64,000 bases of DNA from Diphasiastrum complanatum (Eukaryota > Streptophyta > Lycopodiopsida > Lycopodiales > Lycopodiaceae), in assembly GCA_029204225.1 (NCBI GenBank), contig CM055092.1, positions 10,381,806 through 10,445,805 of the forward strand, in the 5' to 3' direction. The position numbers and the translations under genes were made by a program. Each line of letters opens with the position of its first letter. The stretch's first letter is position 1. A model generated the notes under the pieces. That model did no database searches. It worked only from the letters and a program-made list of their open reading frames with translations, and was not told where the DNA came from. Of this stretch, positions 21,001 through 35,800 are shown piece after piece.

Positions 21001-24000
21001 CCAGATTTTCCCTCCGCACCACAAGGATTTCCTTCTCCTACTTTTTCAGGTAATCCTGAGCCCCATTTTGCTCGTGATTTTCGTGATCGCATCCAACTTA
21101 CTAGTTATTCGGGTTCGTCTGACGGGAATATCTTGGAAAATTGGTTCTCTAAATTAGAGACCTATTTTCTTATATATCCCAAGACTGAAACCCAAAAATT
21201 GCAGTTGGCCGCATTACATTTAGATGGTAAAGCTCAGATTTGGTGGCATGTTTATCGCTCTGAGCCTACTCGTGAGGGGTTACATATATGGCCTACTTTT
21301 CGTCATGGTCTTCGTATGGCTATATTTGAACCACAGTGGTTAGTTAGTTCACCAACGTGATCTGTTTTGTAGCCTTCGCCATACTAGTGATTTGACTACT
21401 TATATTGATCAGTTTATTGAGCTTTCCTACCTTTTTACTGATCTTCATCCTACAGAGCTTATTTTACATTTTATTGCCGATCTTAGAGACTCCTTACGAT
21501 ATGACGTCTCATCTTTTCGGCCTCTTTACTACCTTGCAACATAAGTATCCTGAGTTATCCAGTTCTTCTCATTTTTCTTGCTCTCATTCCACTGCTTCTC
21601 CTACTTTGACTTCTTCTACTACCGTTCCTCCTGTTCCTCCTACCGCTGGTTTTTACCATGAGGCTCTTACTCCTGATGATTCTGATGTTTATATCTAGAT
21701 TCTTGATACTCCTGACCCACATTCTATTGATGAGCCGGCTGACCTGCTTCCTAATGATCCTGCTTCCGCCGCTTGCCATGCACAGCATGCTTATGCTACT
21801 TGGGCTGGTGGGCGTCCTGGTCTCGTTCTATTCGGTTACATGTTCGCATTTTGGAGCGAGAGTATATTGCTTTGTTGGATACGAGCAGTACACATTCATT
21901 TATAGCAGTTACATTTCCACCAGGATTCGTGGTACACCTATTTCTGTTACACAGTCTCTCAGTATCGAGGTTGCTCGTTCCCATTCTTTTTCCAGTTCTC
22001 AAATGTTTCAGGGCTTGGACTATAGCATTGGTGACTTCTCTGGACAGGCAAATTTCTATCACATTATTTTTGGAGCAGATTGGTTTTCGTCACTTGGTAG
22101 TGTTGATGTGGATCTTTCTCAGCAGACACTGTCTTTTACACATGTTGGTCGGCATCATTTACTTTCTGGTATTGATTCCCAGGGTGACTATCAGTTGGTT
22201 ACCAAGAAGCAGTTTATGCGTAGCCTGCCAAAGGATCATGATGCAGCTCTTCTTTCCATTCAGAGTACATTAGTTGTTGCTTCACTTTCACCGTCCGTGG
22301 GTCCTCTTACTCAGGTTGATGTTGCTCCGGATTTATAGGTTGTTGCTACATGCCTTGCACCTATATGCCTTGATTCACAAATATCGTATTCGGTGGTCAT
22401 TCCTGGTTTCATTGATATTGAGGCCGTATACCTTGGTGGTATTACTATTGCTTTTGCGCATACTTCAGATGGCCCTCCTGGTTTGGTGGTTGGTGTAGTA
22501 TCTTCTCCATTGGTCTCTATATCTCCATCTCTTGAGTCCATTATGGCCGATGTTCTTGCTGATTTCTATGGGGTTCTTCACAGGTCCACGTTTGCTGGTT
22601 CCCTCGCTATTGGTGATCAGGCTGTATCTTCTTTCGCTTTATTCCATGGATCTCTGCTTGAGGTTTGTGATCTGCCTCATGATATTTCTATGGTTCCTGA
22701 CATGATTCATGAGCCTTTCGCCCTTACCGTTACACATTTTCCATCCGAGGATATTTGCCAGATGATCACTATTACTTATCTAGGGTATTTATTTGCTGGG
22801 AACTTTCTAGATGAGTCTATATGGATCCTTCAGTCTCCTTGTGTCTCTACATATAGGTTTCCTGCAGTCCATGCCGATGCTATGGCTATATGGCATTACA
22901 TATAGCTTGGTTTTCATTTGGACCTGTTGATTGGTGCTGGTTTTTCCATATTACTGATCGCCTATGGTGCCGATATCTCTATGATTATGCATGTGGCTCT
23001 CTATCTGTTCCTTGGATTGTTGCTCATTGTCAAGCTTGGCATATCTTGACGGCTTGGGTTACTGCCTCCGTTCCAGCTACTGTTTGTCCAGGTGATCTTC
23101 AAGTTCCCCGTCATTTTGGGTTGCTCCATATCGCTTGGTCTCCGATGCGGAGTTGCCACTTTGTTCTGGTGTTCCGAGACCATCAAGGTAACTTGAGAGA
23201 GTTCCTTCTCCTATCTTGGATAATTTTTGGGGATGTTGCCGCCATATACTTCAGTGTTGCTCATATGTGCTTTGATACTCATTCCCAGTTACACGTGGAT
23301 ATTGCTCCGATGCTTGCTACTGATGTTGCGGATCTTGTTCCTCGTTCCAGTGCATTTCTTCTATTCCTCACTTGTGCTCCTGGTGTGTACTTCCTATGAT
23401 GGATTGATATGCCCGTATGAGGTCTTTCTGGATGAGTTTTTCGGCTACAATTTTTTAGTTGGGGCCTCTACTATTTCTAGATTTGTTGCTACTGTTTTCA
23501 TGCATCATGTCTTTTTAGATGATGCATTGATTTCTTGGACCTTCTGGAGCTTTTGGCATGTTGCTCTTCTCGTGATATGGGCCTTGAGGGTACCGTGTGC
23601 CATTGCAACTTCTCATTCATGGGCCTTATGGATACCTTGGGCTTTTGACCATGCTGGTGCATATTTCTCCATTTTAGCTATCCTTTGTCAGGATGATCTC
23701 TTTATGCTCCATGTTTCCTGGTATATCGCTTGCTTTTCCATGCTGTTACAGCGTGCCTGTCATCCTGCTCTTTGGTGCTGGTCTTCCGATGCTGCTATCT
23801 TTCCTTGGGGCACCTTGCACATATGGTTGATGGTTACGTGTATGATGCGGCTATTCGCAATGAGTTTCCATCTCTTTTCCAGTTTCCTTATTGGCTTCCC
23901 GTTGCTGATGCAGTTCTACCTTCTCGGGCTTTTTGGATACCTTGATATGATGTCCGTATCTTTTGGGCTGATCCTCTACTAGCTTCGGCATTACGGATAC

Positions 24001-27000
24001 CTTGGCATTCCTGGTTGCTGCTTGATCTTCTTCTGGTTCCTTGGCATTCATGGCTGTTCCATATTGCTTGGTTTCTGATGACGCGGCCGAGATGTTCCCT
24101 TCGTCGCCATGATGTTGATCCTGAGTTGTTCCCTTTCTTACCAGTTGCCATTCACCAGGTTCGCCTTCACCATAGTCGACACTGCCGGCAAATTCAGTTT
24201 TTGATCCAGTGGAATGGTCGTCCTGTTGAGGAGGCCACATATGAGCCTATTGATGTGTTTTACCATACACCATTATTGGCAGATCAGGCTCGTGCCCTCA
24301 TAGCTTTAGTTCTTTCCTCTACTACAGATATCATCGTAGATGTTCCCTCTACTTCATGATTCGGCTAGCTATGACTATTCTTTATTGTTGCTTAGTACTT
24401 TTTTTACACAGTTATGATACTTTTGGGGTATCTGTTGTGACGACTTATGTCCTCTCCATCAGTATTTCCATTAGTTCGTGATTTTTAAGTATTTAGCATG
24501 CTTAAATTATTATTTTAGATAGTCATTATGCTTGCTAGCCGGTGGAGGGCTTTGTTTTTCTGCAGGGGAGAGTTATGGACTTGGCTCATTACATTCGCCG
24601 CGTCCTTTCTTTTCTTGTTATTATGCATAAGCAAGCCTAAGGGCCCTTTTAATTCATATACTGGCCTTGGGCCCTATTTGGTTATATTTTTAGGACTTGG
24701 TCACATTGATTTGGAGTGGGGGTCCTCCTATTGGGAGGGCGCACTATTTTCCCTCCAAATCCTTTTCCCTCCCTTTTTTGAATCCTCCATTTGATTCAGG
24801 GAGAGGATATAAGTAGGGCATCATTGTATTCCTTTATTCAGTTTATGATAATTGCTCCTCTTTAGCCTCCTTAAGCATTCTCTTCCTGCTTTCTAGCATA
24901 GCTAGTGAATCTTAGCTTGTAACTGGCGGGCTGTTCACAATCCATAGATTTTGGACTACACATCTAAGATGATATCCAGAAGAAGATTGCAGTTCCCGGA
25001 CATGCAAAATTGAAATTTTGGATACGCTCTACTCTTTCAGAACTGCTCACTAGATAGCAGCTTTTTGAACTAAGTTGGCCCCACTCACATCCAGTACTAG
25101 ATGTGCTGAACTTTGTGAACAAGAAGCCCTGCTATCCACTCCAAGAAAAGCCAATTAATCGAATAAATTAATTAATTTGAACTGATTTTGCAATCAGCTT
25201 CCAGATTCTGAATTGGAGGTTTAGAATTTTTTTTCCATGGCTTTATGCCTAAAGGATACATAGTACATATTTCTGAGGCAAACTACAATTACCCCAGTCC
25301 TGACACATTGTTACAAAAACGATGCATGGTCTGTGAGTGAAAAATTACATAGAAGCAGTTGGTCAGAAACAAATGGTTAACAAAACAAATCTATTTAGAC
25401 ATACATTGTCAAAAGAAATAGATGTTCTATTATAGCTTTGAGCGTGTATAGATAATTGACCTGGAGTAGCTTTGACCTTTCCTGAATGGCATGTCGAAGA
25501 TACAACAATCCTAGAGAGGCCAAGAGAAAGCTTGCAACTTGACCTTCTGAAACTGCATATGAAGACTAAATTATGACCTTTCTCTACACAATAGAGTTCT
25601 GACTAACTTTATGCTTTTACAATCTGAACTGCATCCATATAAAGAGATATAAAGGACAGAAGAAGACATCCACTCTTAAGAAAAGGGACTCAAATTCCAA
25701 CTAGACTATCCTGATAGAGTATGAAAACATTTAAATGAAAGATGCTTGGACTCACGAATGAAGCTGTTTGATAATAAACTGCAAGCATGTATGATAACAA
25801 ACAAAATCGCCGCACAATTCTTTATATCTGGTACTTTTGAGTTCAGCAGCCATTGAAAGGTCATATGGTGCCCTGCTTTTATGTTATAACTTCGCTCAAT
25901 TGTAGATAGATACGAGAATGCAGAACTACAAAGCAGAACTCCAAAGACAGTCAAGGGCAATTCATCTTTCAAAGAATTCACCGATCTTGCAAATGGATTG
26001 GTCAAACGATTTTTTGAAAGCGAGTGAAAAGCTATGACTATTATGATCATCATTGCTGCTGAGCCAATGGATGTCATCGAGACACGTCTGACTGGTAACA
26101 ACTGTACAAGCTTGCCCTCTTTGATGTCGATTCCTATACCGAATAGTCGTTGGAGTGCAACAGCATGGACAGCAACAGAAACAATCAATGTTAGTACACC
26201 AACAGCCATGTACACATCACCAAACTGAGTCCACTGTGAACGTGCAAGCAAGCCTGCTGCCTTCAAGAAGCTTGAAAAACTCAAAATTTCATCCGTGAGG
26301 TTTGATATTCTTTTGTGAAGAAACTCTTCATATCCTGTACCAATTTGTGCTGGGCCTTGATTTTTCCTTATAATATTAGCAAGCAAGTGCGACTTGACAT
26401 ACAAGTCATTTAGACTGGATAATTGCTCTGCTGGAAATTTACTCAATGCTGATGCTTCATAGACTTCAAAGTAGCGTTTTACCTGTCAAGGGAAAAACTG
26501 TACAGATGCCTTATGTTTCATTCACATAGAGATTGTCCAAAATAGAAAAGCAGGGTAACTATAAAAAGCATCATAAATGTAATTGTAACATTCCTTGAAA
26601 CTTCAAACAGCTACGACGTGCATACAAACACATAAATTATAAACTTCAAAACCAAGTAAATAAGCAAAGGCAAGCTTGATCTCTTTGGAAGTCCAAAATG
26701 AAATCAAAAACTTGACACACCAAACCATTTCCAAGAATACTTCCCTTCTATCAACCTGCCTTTTCATATTTATATACCTTGGCTTTCAAAAACTCGCTAA
26801 AGGTTAATAACAAGATGGCTAAAACTCAAGCCATTCCAGATGTTCAGATTTCAATTAATAATGCCAACATCATGGCTCTGATACCAATTGAAGGTTCCAC
26901 TTCAATGATCAAACATGCACACATTAACTCTCTAAGCATTCAACAGAGGCGAAGAGAGGGAGAAATTCCACACTCAAAAGAGGAGAGCATTGCTATATTA

Positions 27001-29556
27001 AACTACATGAAAGAGTGGAATTGGAACCACAGTTTGGTGTGTACATCTTCCTAACATAGATATTGGGCCTCTACTGCATCAATAATATCTTGTGCTCCAT
27101 CCAACTTTGTAGATAATTAAGCCAAGCTCGTCAGCTAGTACCACTTTTGTGAGCTGAATGACCAACGTAATCCTCTAGCTCCTTTGTTTGCCAATGATTG
27201 ATCTAAAAAGGGGCATCTATTAGCACTTTGCTTTCTAGATGGGGCGTCTACCATTGATCCATTTGTTGACTTGCATATCCTTTTATTTTTAGTATTTGAC
27301 TATTTGGAGGTTTATATTGCACGCTAAGTGAGAGCTCATTTGTTGGCCTCTACATCAGCAAATAGCTACATTGTCACCAGTGCTAAACTTTTTGGCTCAT
27401 TCTAGCAAGTTAGCTGTTTTTTATCATAGTTGCTGATTTGATTACTTGTTGGGATAGCATTTAGTACTTTTATAAGCTATCACTAGATGGTTTTCACCAC
27501 TTACCCAAAATTTATTCAGTTTGGGGTTGCTGAGTGGTTTAAGCCACTTGCTCCATGATTACTTTTCCAGGACACCTTTCATCAGCATCATATCCACTCC
27601 ACCTACTTCTACAAGACCTGTAGGTGGCTTCTCTAGAGCAAAAGCATAGTTCATTATAATAGTCAATAGATGTCTTGTCACAATCTAAGCATCACATGCA
27701 GAAGCATCTTATGCAGAGCAGTCTACATATATGACCACTACATCAATTTATGGGTCTGGTACTTCTGTTGGTACATGTTTTTCTCCTGTTACTATTTCTA
27801 CTGTTGATGTACACCTGGAAGTCAACAGACATCTATCATCCAAGATTCAATGATAAGGTTCAGCTCACAATTTATTTTGACCCAATTAAAGGCGATGAGT
27901 TGGAAAATTGGTTGGCAAAGCTTCGGACGGGGACTTTATGATTTACCCGAAAAGTGAGGTACAAAACGTTCAATTAGCGGCCATTCATTCCTCATAATGT
28001 AACGGCCAATACCACTATGAATTGGGTAACAGTGGATTTATACTTCACCTTGAAAATCAACAGCGCACAAACTAATTTCTTATCAAAGGTTTAAAAATCA
28101 GAGTTTCAAATCAAGCTCCTTGTGATAGCCGCTTCAGCCCAGTTTCTTGTTGTAAACCTTGGTTTTCTTATTCTATGTCTAAATCGTATCCCTATCAAGT
28201 ACAACATTCCTTTTTGAAATTACAAGCTTTATACTAATTATAGCACAATATCAAGGTATGTTAAATCTCAATAGATAGTTTCTAAGGTACTCCCATCACA
28301 ATCGGATCATTTTTGGGTCATTTTGTGGATCTAGAAAAGGTGAACAGGTTATGATAGCACACAAGGAGAGATGGTGGTACACAACAATCCTAAGAAGCCA
28401 AAGTGCATGTGTGTGGGCGTGTGCCTGCGTGCATGTGCCCCCCCCCCCCCCCCCCCCCCCTGCGCAATAGGCTACATCTACGGTACAACTGTCGAGGTGT
28501 CTCTGAGGCCCCTCTCTAGTTGGTGAAACTACAGTCACATCATCATCGTATAATAGGATGCAAATCAAAATATCTCACAGGCTACAATCCAAACCTCCAT
28601 CCCGGCGGCCAATAATCTCCTTAGGCTCATCAATTTACAAACCAACGAGAGTAGGTGAAAGGAAGCATTTTTGTTTCACCCCAATGGTCCTCCATACTGG
28701 ATCAAAAAGCTCTAGCTCACTCCTGATACAACTCCAGACTCTCTAGAATGCCATCACTACGAATGTGGTATTCTATAGAAAAGCCCAAGTCTTGCAACCT
28801 CTGATTTAGCAAGGGCAGCAGAACTGAGTCGAAGACTGTCCTGAAGTCCACACAGCAACAAAAAACTCTCGCTTGTCTATGTTTGGCCTGCTCAATAATG
28901 GACTTGAGGATAATGTTATGATCTGTGGTGAACTAATACGCTCCGAAGACAGCTTGACCCATAGCATAAAGTCTCCTGCTCTCCACCTCTATATTAATTG
29001 CAAACTATAGGATAGATTCATTAAGCTTTGCAATGACATGACCAACAATAATGGTAATTATCAAGCCTCATGAGATCACCACGATGGATAATGGTTATGC
29101 ACTAGAAAGGAGAGAAACTGGTAATAACTGCTTTGTTAAAGAGGAAGGCAAGTAAAGGTCCAAGTGTATCAGGGGCATAGGTGAGGAGCTCAGACTCTTA
29201 AGTCCTCGACGTCAAGTGCGTGACGTATTATCATCTTCTTAATGGCTACAAAAACCATATCAGAAGTAAAGAACGAGAACCAAAAGGACGAGGAGAGATG
29301 ACAATAGGTGTGTTAGTTGGAATGGTGTACAAGGTGATGGCATAGTCAACCTAAGTACGAAAATTAGTCAATAGGAGTGGTAGACAGCGAGGACTGAACT
29401 GGCGCTAAAAAACTCCAGTGGAGGAACTAAAGAGAAGGTAAATAAGCCTTTTGCCTTCGTCTGCTTCTTAGGTGTGCTTTTTAGAATACAGTGATATGTA
29501 CTTCTAGCATCATGAAGCAGATGGGGTGACTGATTGTGCGCTTGGACAACTTGTTG

Positions 29557-29597
<41 letters not shown>

Positions 29598-29794
29598 TCT
29601 TTTGTAGCAAAAATGGTATATACGAACATAACAGTACAACTGCATGTACAAGTAGTAGCATCTAGATGGCAAAAGAGTAAAACCTTCTCCAAGGAAATAA
29701 ACTAAGTTGGACTAAGTCAAATTTCAATCCTGAAGAATAGCACAATATGTCTACGTATCCAAATAGTCATGATATAGAGAATTTGCATGAACGA

Positions 29795-29855
<61 letters not shown>

Positions 29856-32800
29856 ACCTGCCAACTATTTATGCATAGGACAGTTAGGTAGCGCTCCAGC
29901 CACTCAATAAGCACCACAAAAGTCTCATGTGGTTGAGGTGGTATGAGCTGAAAATTTGGCCAAGTGCCTGCACTTAAGGCGTAAAGCTCGGGATTTACAC
30001 GACCAACACTGTAAAGACAACACATTATTAGTCCAAAATAACTTTCCAGATGCTTCTAAAAACAGATTACCAAGCTAAAACACTTACACCACCAAATCAC
30101 TGCCATTTATGCACAAGAAGAATGCTAAACTTTAAAAGTATTAGTAAATTTAGTCTTTGCTTTTAACTTTGTAGAAAGCGGGACTTTAGCCAAAAACAAC
30201 AACACTTTCACAAATCCTTCAAATAAATCTTTAAAACAAAGCAAGAAAACAACTACATGATACTTATATTTGTTTTGTAACTCATCTCCACTAGAAAGTG
30301 TAGTTCTCAATTCATAAATCCCTCAGTGCTTGATAAATTGATTACCTCCCAAAAGGGAAAGGAAGACCAAGAAGAGCTGCCAGTGTGGGAGCAAAATCCA
30401 GCTATTATGCAAGAAAACACAATCTACTTAGAAAATGTGAACCATATGTTCAAATGTAGAAGGTAAACATTCATGAAATATCAATGCTCAATTGTGTTTA
30501 AATTCCCTATTAAAATGGTCTAATAGCAAAATGATACCATATCACCAACATTACTCCAAACTATCAAACACGTGTGAAGTCTTTTATGACACTTTCCATT
30601 GCTTGGTGTGCTCTTCCAATGTATGAATTTTGATAGAAAATTATAATACAAAATATCACATTCTAACAAGACAAAGGCACAAACTAGCTGACAAAAGGAT
30701 ACACTCCAAAGCAAACAACCATCTAGTATGCATGTATAACACAGTCATGAATGTGAAATAGAGCCACATTAGGTATCACATGAGAAAACTGACTTGAGGA
30801 AGCGTGCTGATACAATCATCACCACTATCAACCTGTACAAAAACAAAAGTACCTGTCAAAATCATTTTCCCACCAATGAAAGCTTAAAAAATGCAGCACA
30901 AGCAAAAAATAATATCTCACACACTCGGACAAAGTTCATACAAATCAAAGAAGAAGAACGATATAGACAAATGGCTCAACTCTACAAAATTGCTTATATT
31001 GGAACTGCATTGCTCACCATTGTCTTAACACAAATAGATAAACAAATAGCAAAGATGTTGCTTCAAGCAAAGTACATCAATGCGAAATAGGAAAAGATCA
31101 ATTTAAAACACAGCTGTCCATAATCCTCAATTTTTGTAGCAAACTCCCTTTCGGATGATGATGCCACAGCCTTACATGGTTGTTTGAATGTCAACTTTTG
31201 TAGCACACAACCATTAGAGCATTCAAATTTTGGAGATTGTATAAAATTAGCCTTTTGCTAAATACTCTTGATTAATGTTACTTACTGACATTGTATTGTC
31301 ATCAATGAAAACTTTCCATCCTTTGTAGACATTGCATGCAATCAAGTATGCAACCAGGTGAAATATATTGGTGATAATCAATAGGGATTTGGGTCTTTCG
31401 GGCGAGGAGCAGCCTAAAGACGCACCCATTCTCATTGTGTTCTGGTATGTGGAATTGTAATGGAATATATATATTATGTCCATGTCCTGTATAAGGGAAT
31501 CGGATTAGTTCCTGACGTGGATAGCTGGTCACTCCAAATGTATGTGATTATTAGTTATGCTACGTCATTCCGGACGTGGTTGTATCAAGTAATTGATAAT
31601 CATATGAGGGCCCAGACCTATAATTGGACGTAGGAGCACATGCATGGTGAAGACTGCTTTAATCCAAGATAGCTCAATATAGGTTGCATGGGGATCCTAA
31701 GGGGAATATTCTCTCTCTCTTGAGGAGAATATGTCCATTGAAAACTCGCCCATCCTCCTATTGTGAATTCAGGTTCTTGAGCCAGTTTCTCCTCCTCTCT
31801 CTTGTGTTCTTCACTATGGCTTGGGGGCTAGGTCCAAGAGGAAACTCCAGGAGGGACCTAGGTTTGGATGGGTGGTTTTGCTCCACAGGTGGTTGTTTTG
31901 CAACAGGATCTAGTCAGATCTTCATAAGGCGATCATTACAATATACCTCGTCCTCGGCAAGGGATTTGATTGACTTCATAAATAGTGGTGATATACTATT
32001 GTTCACAGAGACGCATGAGAGTACAAAGCGGGGTTTACCTTTATTTCTTGGTTTCAAATGGAATCGGTTTTCAGAGCAGAGACCAGATCAGCAGGTGGAC
32101 ATGGTTCCGATGGTGTAGCATGTTTATATAGAGATACTACTCGAAGAGTGCTTGAGGTGGTTCACAGAGATGATCACCCCAGATACATATGGATCGGACT
32201 CAGAGGGGAGCCCATAGGTTTGGACAGGGACATTTATATTGCAGTTTGTTATTTTCCACCGGATACATCTTCTTTCTCAGACAGGGATGGCTCCACATAC
32301 ATGGATTTGTCTGGAGATATCATCAGGTTTTCTGATAGAGGACAATATTTATTGGTAGGGGACTTTCATGCCAGGATTGGATCACGTCATATTTCATTTC
32401 ATGATGTGGACCAGGATCCTTTGCGTATCAAAGCATTAGACAGTAACAAGCTTGGGCTTTCGAGACATTTTGCAGATGAGGACGGGCCAATCATAGATTA
32501 TGGAGAGTACTTTTTACAGTTAGGAGAAGCCCATGCGCTTGCCATTTTCAATTGCCTCGCCACGTGGCCTTCTTCCAGTGACTTCACTTGTCATCCTCAT
32601 TGCGGTGGCCATAGTGTGGTAGACTACCTCATGCGATCACCCTCACTTCTTCCTCATATTATTGCCTTAACCATCACACGTACTACTCTATCTGATCATT
32701 CATTTCTCTCTTTCCATCTAGGAACACAACCCACGGTCACTCATACTTCCCACCCATCTTTTCCTCGTGCCCCAAAATATCGCTTTGGGAACTCATACAT

Positions 32801-35800
32801 TCTCGCTTATCAGACTTCAGCATTTCCCATATAACTCCACCATTGAACAACAATCTGATTTTCTCACCAATGCTCTACACACTCCAGCTTCCCTTTCTTG
32901 TCCATACACAAAACCCAGAACAAAAACTGACACCTTCAAAAGCCCTAGTCAGCCTTGGTATGATGATGAAAGCCACCAACTTCATAATCATCTTAAACAT
33001 TCTTATGCCAACTCACTTTCATCTATTCGTGACCTAAATCGTACTTATCAGAACATACTCCACCATAAAAAGAAGGCCCATGATATCAAAGAAGGGAGAA
33101 GGCTTATTAACCTTCTCTTTAGTTCTTCTTCAGGGGCCTTTTGGTGTGAATTCATCCCTCGTGCTCCTTCTCCAACCCTGACCGACCTATATATCTGGGC
33201 AAATTACGCCAAATCTCTATATACTATTGACACCACTTCTCCCATCATCATCTCACCCCGTCCTTCGTCCTTCAACCTATTCACCCCCAAAATGATATCT
33301 GATTCCATTAATTACCTCAATAGTCGTCGTGCTTGTGATATTGAAGACTTAGAAGCAGAACTTCTTATCCATGAGAAAGATATGCTCTCTCCCATACTTT
33401 TTGATCTTTTTAATCAAGCTATGATTTAGAGCTTCCCCACCTCTTGGTGTACCAATGTCATACATCCCATTCACAAGGGAGGTGATCCCATGAGGCCAGA
33501 AAACTACCGCACTATTATGGTTGGACACATTATGGCAAGGGGTTATGGCTCAGTTCTTCAGAGTTCAGACGATAGTCAGTAGTGAAGTCGAGCTCATACG
33601 TCTACATGATTTGGGGCAGGCAGGGTTCCGACCTCATTACTCTACCTCAGATCATATATTCACATTGAGGGTTATTATTGAGGAAGCTAGATCCAGACGA
33701 GAGCGGGTATACTGTTGTTTTGTGGATTTCTGTGTGTGAGTCTTCTATCATGGGCAAGAGTCACTTTGAATGCCAACTATAAGTTATATTCTAATGGAGT
33801 GTTGGAAGAAGGAAAGGATGCTCGATAGAGAAATGGCTGCATCGCGACTATTGACATGCTCGAATTCTAAGTGATTCTAACTTTGAAATCATCAGAATCT
33901 GTTAGATTGATTTTGTAGACAAAAATAACAGTATAAACATCGTTGTATCGAAATATCCGATAGTTCAGACAAAACTATAATAAAACATAATCAAATTCCA
34001 ATAGAACAAAAACGCATTCGATCATTCTGACATAATATTGAACACGATAAGACTATATGATCAATTCAATAAGTAGCATGTACAAATCAGAAGAATCGTG
34101 AGCACAAAATAATAGCAGATGCAACCGCAAACTTGAAACTATCTTTGAGTATTTGATTAACTTTAACCGTGTTAGGAACAGCGTAACCACATAGATCTGA
34201 ATCCATGAATGCCTTGACCTTCAAACTTCGTTCTGCACAAAATCTTTTATGTGCATCCAAGCTCAGTGCCTTCGTGAAAATATTTGTTGTCTTGTCTCGC
34301 GTAACATAGTGATACTTGGAACTAGTCGAATCGGCTGGTCTCCTTGAGAGCTATTGAGGCTTGCTTGCGACTGTTTCATGAAATTGGACCACCATTGAGG
34401 AAGCATGTAAATCCAGATGTGGATCTACGAGTGTCTCTTGCCCAACTTGCATTCGAATAACCACTGAGTATGTCGAGTTTGTCGTTGTCGATTGCTCCAT
34501 AACAGATGCGTTCATCCATAGTAGCTCGAATGTATCTCATAACTCTTATAAGACTTTTCCAATGTGTAATGCCATGATTAGCCATATACTAACTTAAGGA
34601 ACTGACAGCAAAAGCTATGTCTGGTCTGGTACAAATCATCGTGTACATAAGAGAACCTATTTTAGAATGATATGGGTACTCGCGCATCTGCTCCTTCTCT
34701 TCTTTTGTCTGAGGACACTAATCCTACGACAATTTGAGTCCTAGGTCCACTTGCAATTCATCATATTATATTTGATTAGCATATTGTAAATGTACCTCTA
34801 TTGAGTGATGTGAATCAGCCTTTGCTCTCTGTCTCTTTGGATTTGAATACCAAGACAATAATGAGCTTCGCCCAAATCTGTCATGTCGAATTCTGAGGAC
34901 AACATTCGTTTCACATCTTTTATTAGTTCGACACTGTCGCTGAATAGCAGTGTGTCATCCATGTACAATGTAATGATAATAAAAGAATGTTGCATTGTCT
35001 TGAAACAAACATTTGAATCATGAGTGCTTGGGTTATAACCATGATCAATAAGGAAAGTGTCGATCCTCTAAAACCAAGCTCTAGCAGATTGCTTCAAGCC
35101 GTAAAGTGCTCTATGGAGTTTACATACACGATTTTCTTTGCCGTTGATTAAATGACCTTCGGGGTGTATCATGTAGATATCTTCATCGATAACTCCATTA
35201 AGATAGGTTGTCTATACATCCATCTGATGTATCTCCAAATTCGCTGCAGCAGCATATGATAGTAGAAGTTTGATTGAAGAATGCTTTACTACTAGACTGA
35301 AAGTCTCGGTATAGTCGATATTCAAGATTTGGGAAAATCCTCGTGCAACAAGTTGAGCTTTCCTTCAATCGATACTTCCATTCGCTTTGTATTTGATCTT
35401 GAATATCCATTTGCAATCAACTACATTTCTGTTGGCAGGTAATTCGACAATAGTCCAAGTTTGGTATTTGATGAGAGATGAATACTCTTTATCCATAGCT
35501 TCTCTCCATAGATCGGAGTGACTGACTGAGTTCTTCTTCGACAATAGTGGGCTGTTGAATGAGATGACAAGCAGATTCATCGATACACCCATTGGGTGGT
35601 CTGTGATTTCTTGTTGATCTTCTAGGAGACGAATGAGGCTGATAATCATTTCCTTGGTTGTGTTGTTGCTGAGTTGCAACATCTTTTAATTCGCTATTGA
35701 TAAGAAGTTGATGCTTTTGAACCTTCAATAGAAATAGTTGAGTCAAAAATAGGGTGTTTCATAGTTCAATTGTCTGAGATTTGCCCTTGCCTTTGAGGTC

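Larger units (their letters stand above)
19403..24924 (+). mobile_element. Gypsy F: gag-protease-(unknown)-chromodomain element, 5' LTR lost
   Basis: A degenerate element of the F/G/H group. Its leader matches that of H (reverse complement of about 60700-60960) from GCGCCCATTTTCC onward; the 5' LTR and primer site are gone. In order it has a tandem-repeat leader, broken gag, protease remnant, about 1.75 kb of unrelated sequence, a chromodomain, a polypurine tract (GGGGAG) and a 354-bp LTR. Confidence 0.82.

Noticed and set aside
22890-23982. Frames inside gypsy F as a membrane protein gene
   Set aside because: Their hydrophobicity comes from T-rich sequence; frames overlap, carry no family motif, and lie inside a transposon.
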